Shown here: one piece after another, positions 24,368 through 32,978 of the stretch
Layout: every line of letters begins with the position of its first letter
How positions within the stretch are numbered: position 1 is the stretch's first letter
Origin: a bacterium
GTDB lineage: Bacteria > Electryoneota > Electryoneia > Electryoneales > Electryoneaceae
Assembly: GCA_028278125.1 (NCBI GenBank)
Contig: JANQEY010000196.1
Span: forward strand, 1 to 35,837
Reading direction: 5' to 3'
DNA length: 35,837 bases
Notes under the pieces: model-generated
The model's database searches: none
Told to the model about the DNA's origin: nothing
What the model saw: the letters and a program-made list of their open reading frames with translations, nothing else
Made by a program: the position numbers and the translations under genes

Positions 24368-24394
24368 GTAGTCCGGGTTGGTTCGCAACCCAGG
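24368..24394 (+). repeat. REP-like element, class 1
   Basis: GTAG followed by CCGGGTTG, a short loop and CAACCCAGG; inverted with respect to 24261-24287. Confidence 0.6.
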
Positions 24395-24404
24395 TTTCCC
24401 CTAC

Positions 24405-24540
24405 CTAGTCATCTTCTATCACTCTTACATGACAGCTACGTAGCCTGTGAATAGTGTTTCCCGGGATTATTTCTGAGGACGCTGGACGGGTGTATACCTG
24501 GAAATTTTTGTATCGAGACTGAATCCCCGATTCCGCCGTC
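24405..24540 (-). pseudogene. Possible gene-end fragment (ends VIEDD-stop like DUF134)
   Basis: A reverse-strand frame of about 43 codons with no start codon ends with V-I-E-D-D-stop, as does the DUF134 gene 1.5 kb away; the last 18 bases match at 16 positions. Upstream residues (SEIIPGNTIHRLRSCHVR) are not recognisably DUF134. It may be a decayed remnant or chance. Confidence 0.2.
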
Positions 24541-24560
24541 GCTTAAGCTTTGGTGGACAG
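24517..24560. repeat. 44-base dispersed repeat, copy 2
   Basis: Second copy of the repeat at 24139-24182, lying about 80 bases beyond the MFS stop codon. Confidence 0.6.
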
Positions 24561-24637
24561 ACTAGTCGGAGACGACAACTATATCAACTTGGTCATTAAT
24601 CTAATTTGCATAATTTTTCTAAAGAGTACAGTGTGGT

Positions 24638-25849
24638 TTAATCGGATCCTGGCTCTTCGGAACTTTTCAATTTCACCGGTTTGGGATCGTACAACAAACT
24701 ACCGAGAACCACCAGGAGTGCTATTACCGGTCCGATGGCACCGCTGGGGAACACCATACCATACCCGTAATTTTCAGCGATATAACCAAGGGAAAACGCA
24801 GTAATTGCTCCCCCGGCATCCATCATTCCAGTCACCAGGGCCATGGCAGATCCACGGTAGGCACGTGGTGCAAGGTTATAGCCGAGCGCAGTAACCGCGG
24901 GAAAGACCGCACCATGCGCAAGTCCAGCCAATCCACCGGCAACAATGATCCATGGGAGAGTACCGGCAAGGCTCAGGACTACCATTGCGCCAACATACAA
25001 GATAAAACCAGGCAGGAGAACCCTGCGAGGGCCATATTTATCCGCCCAGTGACTTCCTGTTAACCTGATGATAATACCACCGATGGAAAATGCGGTAAAA
25101 TAGAGGCCAAATCCTGTGATACCCCTGAACTTGGCAACCGGAGCGAGGAAGGCTGCTGGCGTAGTAAATGACACTGCAAGGAATATTGCCAGGATAAAGG
25201 TGAAAATCATTCCGGGTGTTCTGAAGGAGTCGAACAGTTGTTTGGGAGTGGGCAGATCCTTCTGGAGGTCGGGATTTTTAAATTGTGGCAGCATCATTAT
25301 CAGGACGATCCCGATTATTCCGAAGCCGGTTATCGTCAACAGGAACACTTCGGTATTGGCATGTTCCATAATCTGTTCGCCGATACTTGGTCCTATTATA
25401 TGGGCTACCATCCCGGACAGGCCAAACTTGGCGATACTTTCGTTACTTCTTCCTGGTGGTGCCAGGAAACCGGCGAGGGTAAAGAATGCCGTAAAGTGAG
25501 TCCCCGCCCCTATTCCCTGGATGACTCTCAATCCCCAGACTACAGGTGTCATCCCGTGTCCAACCTGGAAATAATACCCCAGCGCTGGGAGAACCATAAA
25601 CATCACACCAATCACCCAGGTCTGTTTCAACCCCCACCTGTCGATCAGGATACCCACAACCGGTCTGCCGAGAACTGCTGAGATGGCGTAAAGGCTCATA
25701 AACACACCGATAGTATCAGCCGTCCCACCTTCCTGGGTCACATAGAGGGGGTAGATGGCATTGTTTGAAAAATTGAGGGCCAGGAAAAAATTAGCCACAA
25801 ATGCCAGGACAAAATTTGGTGTGAATAATCTCTGTTCGCCGGTCTGCAA
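24638..25849 (-). CDS. Major facilitator superfamily transporter
   Basis: 403 residues, 12 hydrophobic segments. The TM2-TM3 loop has the MFS signature G-R-P-V-V-G-I-L-I-D-R-W-G-L-K (usual form G-x-x-x-D-R-x-G-R-(R/K)), and the second half has G-S-H-W-A-D-K-Y-G-P-R-R, its equivalent. A cytoplasmic loop between the halves (NPDLQKDLPTPKQLFDSFR) is present. Relatives in the sugar-phosphate/drug efflux branch carry small molecules by proton exchange; no substrate can be given. The start is a TTG at 25849 with CGGGA about eight bases upstream; there is no in-frame ATG nearby. It stands alone, divergent from the acyl-CoA ligase gene, and has a 44-base repeat beyond its 3' end. Confidence 0.88.
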   Translation of the reverse strand: MQTGEQRLFTPNFVLAFVANFFLALNFSNNAIYPLYVTQEGGTADTIGVFMSLYAISAVLGRPVVGILIDRWGLKQTWVIGVMFMVLPALGYYFQVGHGMTPVVWGLRVIQGIGAGTHFTAFFTLAGFLAPPGRSNESIAKFGLSGMVAHIIGPSIGEQIMEHANTEVFLLTITGFGIIGIVLIMMLPQFKNPDLQKDLPTPKQLFDSFRTPGMIFTFILAIFLAVSFTTPAAFLAPVAKFRGITGFGLYFTAFSIGGIIIRLTGSHWADKYGPRRVLLPGFILYVGAMVVLSLAGTLPWIIVAGGLAGLAHGAVFPAVTALGYNLAPRAYRGSAMALVTGMMDAGGAITAFSLGYIAENYGYGMVFPSGAIGPVIALLVVLGSLLYDPKPVKLKSSEEPGSD

Positions 25850-26102
25850 TGGTTATCCCGTGATATAGGATGAATTTTCGCAATATAGCGAAAAAGTTGT
25901 TCAAGGTCAGCCGGTTTCAGATATTCAAAAATACTGCGAAGATTCACAATAGTGGTGTTGCAAGAGTCTCTCCGGACTTGAAAATTGTCAGATGAATATT
26001 AGGATTTTTTGCAATTTGCCAACATTTCTCTTGCGTCAACAACTCCTCTGAGTGCAAGTTCCACAGGTCTAAGTGGTTTGTATTTACGTGGAAGGGTGTC
26101 AG

Positions 26103-27842
26103 ATGGCTGATTTTAAGAAAGGTATGCGTGAAGACCGTGGTGTTTTCCCTTTGAGTGAGCTTTCTCGTCGGAGCGCGATGGATTTTGGTGATTCCCCGGC
26201 AATGCGAGCCTGGGAAGGTGAAGGTTACAAGGAATTAACTTATAATGAATTACATAAAAAAGTCACCGCTATAGCTCGTTGGTTGATTTATGAGGGAGTT
26301 AAGCCGAATGATCATGTAGCCGTTTTTGGTGATAACAGCCCTCAATGGGAGATTTCCTACCTGGCGATCCAGGCAGCCGGTGCGATATGTATACCCGTTG
26401 ACAGGATGTTGCCGTCGTCCGGTGCCCGTCATGTACTGGTAGATTCCGGTGCCAGGATGCTATTCTCTTCGACGACCTACCTGGAAATGATAGCGGAAGT
26501 TGAAAACATATCCACTCTTGAAAAAACGATCAATTTTGAGAAAGTAGATGTCGAGGATTGCCTGTTTTTTGATGATTTGCTTGAAGAAGGAGCTAAGCTG
26601 GATCATGATCTCCCTCAACGTGAGATGGAAGATATCGCAGCCATACTCTATACTTCCGGCACAACAGGACACAGCAAAGGGGTAATGCTCAGCCATTTTA
26701 ATATCATGTCGGACGTTTCAGCTGCTTATCAGCTTATTGAGGTTGGAACTTCAGATGTATTTCTTTCGGTTCTACCGGTTCATCACAGTTTTGAAGCAAC
26801 CGCAGGTTTTCTTTTCCCGCTCTACAGTGGTGCCAGCATAACATTCGCCCGAAGCCTCAAGAGTAACGACATCATCTCCGGCATCCGTGACACTGGCGTA
26901 ACCCTGATGGTAGGTGTACCACTTCTTTATGAAAAGATGCACCAGGGGATAGTCCGCGGGATCAGGAAAAAGGGTAAGGAAAAGCTGGTAAATTCATTGA
27001 TGGGTGTAGTAGCTGTCGGCGAAAAACTTGGCGCGAATCTCGGCACAAAACTGTTCAGGAGTCTCCGTGAAAAGGCCGGTTTTGGGACAGTTAAACTGTT
27101 TGTTTCCGGTGGTGGTCCGCTTGACCCGGAAGTGGGTGAATTTTTCACCCGGCTGGGAATGCCTCTCCTGCAGGGTTACGGCTTAACGGAAACCAGTCCC
27201 GCTACACATATGAGCCTGCCCTGGAAAGTTGATCATAAGTCGGTTGGACCTCCCCTTCCCGGGGTGGAATGTAAGCTTATTGACAAGAATGACCAGGGAA
27301 TTGGGGAAATAGTTGTCCGGGGTCCTGTGGTCTTCCAGGGTTATTACAAAAACGATGAAGCAACAAAAGAGACATTTACAGACGATGGATGGTTCAAAAC
27401 GGGAGACCTGGGATTAATTCACAAGCATGAATTCCTCCAGATCACCGGTCGTAAAAAGGCAATGTTGGTTACTGCTGGTGGAAAGAATGTCTACCCCGAG
27501 GAGATTGAGTTCTATCTCAACCGCAGCCCGTTTATCGCCGAATCCGTCGTTCTTGGTGTCGAACGTGACAAGGGGATGGGTGACGAGGTAGCAGCCCTGA
27601 TTCACCCCGATTACGAACAACTGGATGTTCATTTCGAGGAGAAAGGCAAAAAAGCAACGGATGAAGATATTCATGCCTTGATAAAATCCGAGATCCAGAA
27701 AGCGCAGAAAAATCTTTCGGATTACAAGAGGATCAAAACTTTCAGGATTTTCCAGGATGAGTTCCAGAAAACAACCAAGCGTACTATCAAACGATTCCTT
27801 TACAGCAGCGATATGGTAAAGGTTAACGGCGAAAAAGTCTGA
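26103..27842 (+). CDS. Long-chain fatty-acid-CoA ligase (AMP-forming)
   Basis: 579 residues from the ATG at 26103, which has GGAAGGG seven bases upstream (a GTG ten codons earlier is unlikely). ANL-superfamily motifs are complete: A3 ILYTSGTTGHSKGVMLSH, A5 QGYGLTETSP, A7 WFKTGDLG, A8 ITGRKKAMLVTAGGKNVYP-x-E-I-E, and near the end the catalytic lysine region FQKTTKRTIKR (usual form T-x-T-x-K-(I/V)-(K/R)-R). The A8 form G-R-K-K...T-x-x-G-K-N-(V/I)-x-P is typical of long-chain acyl-CoA synthetases. It activates fatty acids as acyl-AMP then acyl-CoA at the membrane for lipid synthesis or beta-oxidation. A TPR protein gene follows after 14 bases, suggesting one operon. Confidence 0.92.
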   Translation: MADFKKGMREDRGVFPLSELSRRSAMDFGDSPAMRAWEGEGYKELTYNELHKKVTAIARWLIYEGVKPNDHVAVFGDNSPQWEISYLAIQAAGAICIPVDRMLPSSGARHVLVDSGARMLFSSTTYLEMIAEVENISTLEKTINFEKVDVEDCLFFDDLLEEGAKLDHDLPQREMEDIAAILYTSGTTGHSKGVMLSHFNIMSDVSAAYQLIEVGTSDVFLSVLPVHHSFEATAGFLFPLYSGASITFARSLKSNDIISGIRDTGVTLMVGVPLLYEKMHQGIVRGIRKKGKEKLVNSLMGVVAVGEKLGANLGTKLFRSLREKAGFGTVKLFVSGGGPLDPEVGEFFTRLGMPLLQGYGLTETSPATHMSLPWKVDHKSVGPPLPGVECKLIDKNDQGIGEIVVRGPVVFQGYYKNDEATKETFTDDGWFKTGDLGLIHKHEFLQITGRKKAMLVTAGGKNVYPEEIEFYLNRSPFIAESVVLGVERDKGMGDEVAALIHPDYEQLDVHFEEKGKKATDEDIHALIKSEIQKAQKNLSDYKRIKTFRIFQDEFQKTTKRTIKRFLYSSDMVKVNGEKV

Positions 27843-27856
27843 CAAGTGAGGGATAA

Positions 27857-28663
27857 ATGAACTTCAAGATAAAAACACCTGTAGTTCTTATAGTGATTTT
27901 TGCGCTGACTCTATTATTTCAACCTTCCATTTTTGCCGCAGAAAAACGTCTTGATCCGGTCATTGCAGACAGTCTTGCCCTGCTGACAGAAGATCCGCTG
28001 GAAAAGGCTGATTATTTTTCCGATGCCTGGTTGTATGACAAGGTGCTGGAGGTACTGGATGAAACCGACACCTTGAATGTGGAATCTCTCTGGCGACTGG
28101 CCAGGGCACGTATAGATATCGGTGAAAACCTGGAGGAAGGCGACGAGGCTCTGGCTTTATACACGCAGGCAATGGACGAAGCCCAGCGTGCCGTTGACCT
28201 TAACGACAAACATCCCATGGCCAACCAGACACTTGCAATTGCCTGTGGACGGGTGGCTTTGTATAAAGGTGTATTCAAGTCGGTGGGACTGGTTAAGCGG
28301 GTTCGTAATGCCCTCTATACTGCCATGGCGGAAGGTGATTCGATTCCTGTTTCATACTACGTTATGGGACGTACCCATAAAAAACTGATCGAAAAACCGG
28401 GTTTAATCCGGAAACCGTTAGGACTTGGATGGGGTAAGAAAGATTCCGTCGCCATTTACTTTGACAAAGCCCTGGAGATCAGTGGAGGAAATATGATCCA
28501 GTGCCGTATCGAGTACGCCGATTTCCTCCTGGATAAAAAGAAGGATAAAGATGGCGCAAAAGCTATGATCGAAGCGGCAAAAGCACTTCAGTTACGTGAT
28601 GAACAGGATGAAAAAGCATTGATTCGTGGCGAGGAAATGCTGAAGGAGATTGAAGAGGATTAG
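27857..28663 (+). CDS. Exported TPR-repeat protein (RMDN-like)
   Basis: 268 residues. A signal peptide spans residues 1-27 (ending IFAAE). The rest is helical with TPR-like pairs: WLYDKVLEVLDE...ESLWRLARARID, AQRAVDLNDKHPMANQTLAIACGR, and AIYFDKALEISGGN...CRIEYADFLLDKK. The central part (V-A-L-Y-K-G-V-F-K-S-x-x-L-V-K-R-V-R, then Y-V-M-G-R) recalls bacterial relatives of the regulator-of-microtubule-dynamics family; its role in bacteria is not established. GAGGG lies six bases before the ATG, and a strong terminator follows at 28704, so the unit with the upstream acyl-CoA ligase ends here. A periplasmic scaffold function is a guess. Confidence 0.75.
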   Translation: MNFKIKTPVVLIVIFALTLLFQPSIFAAEKRLDPVIADSLALLTEDPLEKADYFSDAWLYDKVLEVLDETDTLNVESLWRLARARIDIGENLEEGDEALALYTQAMDEAQRAVDLNDKHPMANQTLAIACGRVALYKGVFKSVGLVKRVRNALYTAMAEGDSIPVSYYVMGRTHKKLIEKPGLIRKPLGLGWGKKDSVAIYFDKALEISGGNMIQCRIEYADFLLDKKKDKDGAKAMIEAAKALQLRDEQDEKALIRGEEMLKEIEED

Positions 28664-28703
28664 TACTACAGAAAACTATATAAACATAAAAAGTGTTGAT
28701 ATG

Positions 28704-28730
28704 AACCGGCTGATCTTTAGCCGGTTTTTT
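28704..28730 (+). terminator. Terminator of the acyl-CoA ligase/TPR operon
   Basis: Stem AACCGGCT/AGCCGGTT around GATCTTT, running into a six-T tract. Confidence 0.85.
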
Positions 28731-28787
28731 AATATCAATTTGTCTCTCTCTGAATGTAAATCTTAATGCATAAGAACTGCTAATTAC

Positions 28788-28816
28788 TTGTAGAAACTGT
28801 TATCTGTTGATTAATA
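28788..28816 (+). promoter_or_regulatory. Possible promoter of the response-regulator gene
   Basis: TTGTAG (28788-28793), 17-base spacer, TTAATA (28811-28816). Weak match; leader about 30 bases. Confidence 0.3.
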
Positions 28817-28850
28817 TACCTTCGCATCGATTCTACACGGGGGCAATATA

Positions 28851-29765
28851 TTGAGCATCACAAAAATCCTGGTAATTGATGACGACCAGGGGATTCATGA
28901 CCTGGTCGACGGGTATCTTGAAGGTATTGGCGACAAGATATTTCACGCGTTGTATCCCGAACAGGGTATCAAGCTGGCTCACCATGAACGCCCGGACCTG
29001 ATCCTGCTCGATTACGAAATGCCTGAGATGGACGGTTTCCAGGTCTGTTTGCAGTTAAAAGAAACCGTGATGACTCGTGATATACCCATCATTTTTATCA
29101 CTATCCGTGACCAGGTAAACCTGATCGCACGTGCCCTAGATTTTGGCGCGATAGATTTTCTTACCAAACCGTTTCATCCCGTGGAACTCCAGGCACGGGT
29201 ACGTTCAGCCCTAAGAACCAAGAGATTTATTGATCATTTAAAACTTCGTTCCAGGAAAGACTCATTAACTGACCTTTATAACACAACTGCGTTTAACGAA
29301 GCGCTGGGTAACGCTGTTGCCATTTATAACCGTGACCACCTGCCTTTTGGTATCCTGTTGTTATCAGTATTTAAGCTGAAAGAACTAAACCATACCTACG
29401 GTCATGGTGTCGGTGACGAGGTATTGCAGCGGGTGGCAGAGATAATCCAGTACGGTGTCCGGATGACTGATACATATGCCCGTTTCAGCGGTACCAGGTT
29501 TGCGGTAATCTTCCCGAATACGGATATAGCTTATTCCCGAGAAGTATCATTCCGTATTGTCTCAGAAGTTAAAGAGTTAAAAATTCCAACGGAGAAGAAG
29601 CCAATCAACATCGCGCTGTGTGGCGGATTGTCATTTACTCCAGATGACAAACGTGAGATCAGTGCTCTCGAATTAATAAACGCTGCCGAGGAAGCACTTT
29701 ATAAAGCTTACGAGATGGGTGAGCATATGCTTGTTCTGAATCCGCTTGAATCAAGTAATGTGTAG
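28851..29765 (+). CDS. Response regulator with degenerate GGDEF domain
   Basis: 304 residues, PleD-like order. The receiver domain (1-125) is intact: acidic pocket D10-D11-D12, phosphoacceptor D54 (LILLDYEMPEMDG), T84 and K106. The second domain (~135-300) has the GGDEF-family framework (S-L-T-D-L-Y-N, L-N-H-T-Y-G-H-G-V-G-D-E-V-L, A-R-F, E-A-L-Y-K-A) but the active-site loop GGDEF reads S213-G-T-R-F217, and the metal-binding aspartate of the first strand is S172. It is therefore unlikely to make cyclic-di-GMP; it may bind a nucleotide or partner protein. The start is TTG at 28851 with a run of five G nine bases upstream. No kinase is adjacent; the ATPase-less sensor at 11473-12654 is 16 kb away. 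Confidence 0.88.
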   Translation: MSITKILVIDDDQGIHDLVDGYLEGIGDKIFHALYPEQGIKLAHHERPDLILLDYEMPEMDGFQVCLQLKETVMTRDIPIIFITIRDQVNLIARALDFGAIDFLTKPFHPVELQARVRSALRTKRFIDHLKLRSRKDSLTDLYNTTAFNEALGNAVAIYNRDHLPFGILLLSVFKLKELNHTYGHGVGDEVLQRVAEIIQYGVRMTDTYARFSGTRFAVIFPNTDIAYSREVSFRIVSEVKELKIPTEKKPINIALCGGLSFTPDDKREISALELINAAEEALYKAYEMGEHMLVLNPLESSNV

Positions 29766-29882
29766 TTTTGTACGCTTCCTGACTTTGAGTAAATAAATAA
29801 GATCAAGCCTCGAGTAACTATCCATAACTAACTATCAATTGCTACATTATTATATTAACACAGATCTTCTGAAGAGACGGTT

Positions 29883-32800
29883 ATGCTTAGTCTTCGACAT
29901 ATAGTTTTTGTTGTATTCTCTTTACTCATCCTTTCAACTTCTCTGTTTTCCCAGGATGGGTTTACCGGGATCAATTGCGGTGAACTGAATGATTATACCA
30001 CGCCGTCAGGTGAGTTTTATTCTGCGGACCAGCAATATACCCTCGAATCCGGTCTTGGATATATCGGGGGTTCTACCGGGGAACGTGAGCTGGCTGAGAT
30101 ATATTATGATACCGAGGGCGCGAATAACCTTGTCCGAAGGTGGCGGGAAGGTGATTTTTCCTACCGTTTTGATGTGGATCCCGGACGTTATGTAGTAAAA
30201 ATTCGACTCGCCGAAATGGTGTATCACGGTCCCGGCTTCAGGACATTCTCCATCTCAATCGAGGACAACCAGGTTATAAGTGAGATTGATGTCGCCGAGG
30301 AAGTGGGACGAGCGTATGGAATGCTGTTCCGGTTTCCTGTTGACTGTAACGATGGTTCACTCGATATAGAATTTACTCCGGGGATTGATGATGCGATTTG
30401 TTGTGCTATTGGAGTCCAGGAGGTGGAAGAAAATGAAATACCCCCAGGGCAGGTTGAATCCGTCCATGCCTTCGGCGGATATGATAAAAATATTCTCACC
30501 TGGGACAGGATAGACGATACAGATCTCTGGGGATATTACATCGAACGAAGAGTAAATAATGGCGACTGGGAACAAATCACCCCTACTCCCCATTCGATGG
30601 ATTCCTACTGGGACAGGGATGTAGTCGCCGGAACAGACTACCAGTATCGTGTTACATCTATCGATGCGTTCGATAATGAGTCCGAACCTGTCGAATCCAA
30701 CTCAGCGACTACCCGTTATCTTCAAAGTTCCAACCTGCCTGTTTATGAGATCGAAATTGATGAGGAAGACCTCTTCCAGATGAATTCCGATGTCTGGTCC
30801 GATGAATACCGGGAAGCAGATATTATTCTTGAACAAACATCGTTCAATAATTCTGGGATCAGGTACAGGGGCGCATGGACACGTATCCAGGCGAAAAAGA
30901 GTTTCAGGATATCTCTACCAGGGGGTGAGGTTTACCGTGGACAGGAGAGGCTCAACCTGGTCGCCGATATGCATGATCCCTCGTTGATCCGTGAAGTTTT
31001 AACGCAGGAATGTTTTCAGCTTGTAACCGATGATACTCCAAATGCTCAGCATGTATCTGTAGCGTTATACAATGAATTTATGGGCGTTTATACTGACCTT
31101 GAACCGGTTAAAAATCCGTTTCTCTGGCGAAGAGGTTTTTCAAGCGAAGGCAATCTCTACAAGGCACACTCAAACCTGACGATACTGGGAAATGAACCGT
31201 TGTACCAGACGTATTATGAAAAGGAAAACAACGAAGGTACTGGCTGGAACGATATAATCGAGTTTATCGAATGGCTGAGTGAAAGTTCTGATAACCAGTT
31301 TGTTGAGGAAGTTGAAGATCGTTTTGCCCTGGATGATTTCCTTGACGCTCACACGGCTGAAATTGCCCTCGCCAATCATGATTTTGCTTCATCTAACTAC
31401 ATGATGTACAACAATCCCCTTACCGGTCAGTGGCATTTTTTCCCATTTGATAATGACGGTTGTTTTTTCTTCCCAGACCTGCCTGTTGACCTTAATACGA
31501 TTGAGCACCCGAGTCCCGTCGATAATCGGCACAATGCCCTGGTGGATCGTGTCCTTGGGATACCCCTGTACCGTTATGCATTTACCCGGAAGTTGCAGCG
31601 GTATGTTGATTCATATATGAACAGGAATTACCTGGAGCCCCTGGTTAATTATCTCCATACCAATATCACCTGGGACGCTCATCGCGATGTTTACAAATTC
31701 GGCAGAGATAATAACGAGTTCTTCGATAACGGTGACGACGATATACTGGAATTTATCGATCAAAGGGAAACTTACCTGTTGGATACACTCGATTTGTTCC
31801 TTCCTGTTGTAGAGATTGGACCCTATTTCCGTTTTAACGAGATACAGCTGAACAATCTCTCGACGATCCGTGACGAATCCAGCGATTATGATCCGTGGGT
31901 AGAGATTATAAACCTATCCCATGTCGAGCTTGATTTAGAAGGCTTTATCCTCCGGCAGAATGGAAATTCATGGACATTATCAGGGAACCTCGTTGTTGAT
32001 GAGCAAGGATTCCTGGTTATCTGGCTGGATGGTGAGACAAACGAGGGTAGTAATCACTGTTCATTCCTGTATAATCCTGAGGGTGGTAATCTTATTCTTG
32101 AATCACCGGGTGGTTATGATTCGGATGATATTAATCCGCCGGTGCTGGGGAATGATGTGTCATGGTCTCGTGATGAAGACGGGACAGGCGTATGGACTCA
32201 AAACCTACCTCCCACACCCGGAACCACCAACACCCCGGACTGGGACATTTTTAACCTGGTAATCAACGAATTCCTCGCAATTAACGACGATATCAACCAG
32301 GATGAAGCTGGGGAATATGACGACTGGGTGGAAATATATAATCCTTCACCAATTGATATATCCATCTCTGGATTGTACCTGACCGACGACCTTGAAGAAC
32401 CGACCAAGTGGCAGTTCCCGGATGTTACGATTCCGGTGGAGGGATTTATCATTGTTTGGTGCGATGATGACATAGACCAGGGCGATCTTCATACGTTCTT
32501 CAGGCTGAGTGGAGATGGTGAACATGTCGGTCTGTTCGCGACAGACGGAATTTCTCCAATCGACATGAAGATGTATAATCCGCAGGTACCGGATATTTCG
32601 GTTGGTCGCTACCCTGACGGTTATGACGGCTGGGGACCTATGACACCCACCCCCGGCAGCCAGAACGAGGTACTTCATACAGGAATTGCAGAATCCAGCA
32701 TCAGTGAAACACCGATAAGTTACAGGTTATGGAATCTTTATCCGAATCCTTTTAACAGCAGTACGGTTATCAAGTTTGAACTCCCATTCGATTCGAATGT

Positions 32801-32978
32801 TGAAGTATCCATCTTCGACATCCTGGGGCGGAATGTAGTCGACCTGGTTCGAGGTCAACATCCAAAGGGATCGCATTCAGTGGTCTTCCATGCGGAGGAC
32901 TATTCATCTGGGATATATTTCTGTGTTTTAAAAGCAGGTGATAATTCCGCGGTTAAAAAGATTGTATTGTTGAAATGA
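29883..32978 (+). CDS. Secreted malectin-FN3-CotH-LTD-LTD protein with type IX sorting domain
   Basis: 1031 residues. Signal peptide 1-24 (ends LFSQ). Domains in order: malectin-like carbohydrate-binding (~25-185: GINCGELNDYTT..., then F-D-V-D-P-G-R-Y-V-V-K-I-R-L-A-E); fibronectin III (~190-280, ending AFDNESEPVESN); CotH kinase-like (~285-600: IRYRGAWTRIQAKKSFRISL, the E-x-L-N-L-V-A-D-M-H-D segment, Y-N-E-F-M-G-V-Y, and WHFFPFDNDGCFF as the metal-binding D-x-D region); two lamin-tail (LTD) domains (~650-745 and ~795-910; each with N-E-(I/F) and D-x-W-V-E-I-x-N); sorting domain (last ~80: YPNPFNSS, FDILGRN, SSGIYF, KKIVLLK). CotH proteins phosphorylate spore-coat proteins in Bacillus; here surface anchoring is more likely. 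It overlaps the next gene by ATGA, so the two are translationally coupled. Confidence 0.87.
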   Translation: MLSLRHIVFVVFSLLILSTSLFSQDGFTGINCGELNDYTTPSGEFYSADQQYTLESGLGYIGGSTGERELAEIYYDTEGANNLVRRWREGDFSYRFDVDPGRYVVKIRLAEMVYHGPGFRTFSISIEDNQVISEIDVAEEVGRAYGMLFRFPVDCNDGSLDIEFTPGIDDAICCAIGVQEVEENEIPPGQVESVHAFGGYDKNILTWDRIDDTDLWGYYIERRVNNGDWEQITPTPHSMDSYWDRDVVAGTDYQYRVTSIDAFDNESEPVESNSATTRYLQSSNLPVYEIEIDEEDLFQMNSDVWSDEYREADIILEQTSFNNSGIRYRGAWTRIQAKKSFRISLPGGEVYRGQERLNLVADMHDPSLIREVLTQECFQLVTDDTPNAQHVSVALYNEFMGVYTDLEPVKNPFLWRRGFSSEGNLYKAHSNLTILGNEPLYQTYYEKENNEGTGWNDIIEFIEWLSESSDNQFVEEVEDRFALDDFLDAHTAEIALANHDFASSNYMMYNNPLTGQWHFFPFDNDGCFFFPDLPVDLNTIEHPSPVDNRHNALVDRVLGIPLYRYAFTRKLQRYVDSYMNRNYLEPLVNYLHTNITWDAHRDVYKFGRDNNEFFDNGDDDILEFIDQRETYLLDTLDLFLPVVEIGPYFRFNEIQLNNLSTIRDESSDYDPWVEIINLSHVELDLEGFILRQNGNSWTLSGNLVVDEQGFLVIWLDGETNEGSNHCSFLYNPEGGNLILESPGGYDSDDINPPVLGNDVSWSRDEDGTGVWTQNLPPTPGTTNTPDWDIFNLVINEFLAINDDINQDEAGEYDDWVEIYNPSPIDISISGLYLTDDLEEPTKWQFPDVTIPVEGFIIVWCDDDIDQGDLHTFFRLSGDGEHVGLFATDGISPIDMKMYNPQVPDISVGRYPDGYDGWGPMTPTPGSQNEVLHTGIAESSISETPISYRLWNLYPNPFNSSTVIKFELPFDSNVEVSIFDILGRNVVDLVRGQHPKGSHSVVFHAEDYSSGIYFCVLKAGDNSAVKKIVLLK

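Larger units (their letters stand above)
23937..24637. other. 701-bp gene-free region rich in palindromic repeats
   Basis: No protein-coding frame with family features. It holds two copies of a 44-base repeat (24139-24182, 24517-24560), a terminator-like block (24213-24252), three REP-like elements (24261-24287, 24333-24359, 24368-24394) and a possible fragment resembling the DUF134 3' end (24405-24540, reverse). Confidence 0.6.

Noticed and set aside
25738..25947. Reverse frame of 69 codons upstream of and overlapping the MFS start
   Set aside because: Second half is an out-of-frame reading of the MFS gene; no family resemblance.
29883..32978. Reading the CotH/LTD protein as part of a toxin-delivery or defence system
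   Set aside because: No toxin domain, no immunity-like neighbour; the sorting domain points to surface display.
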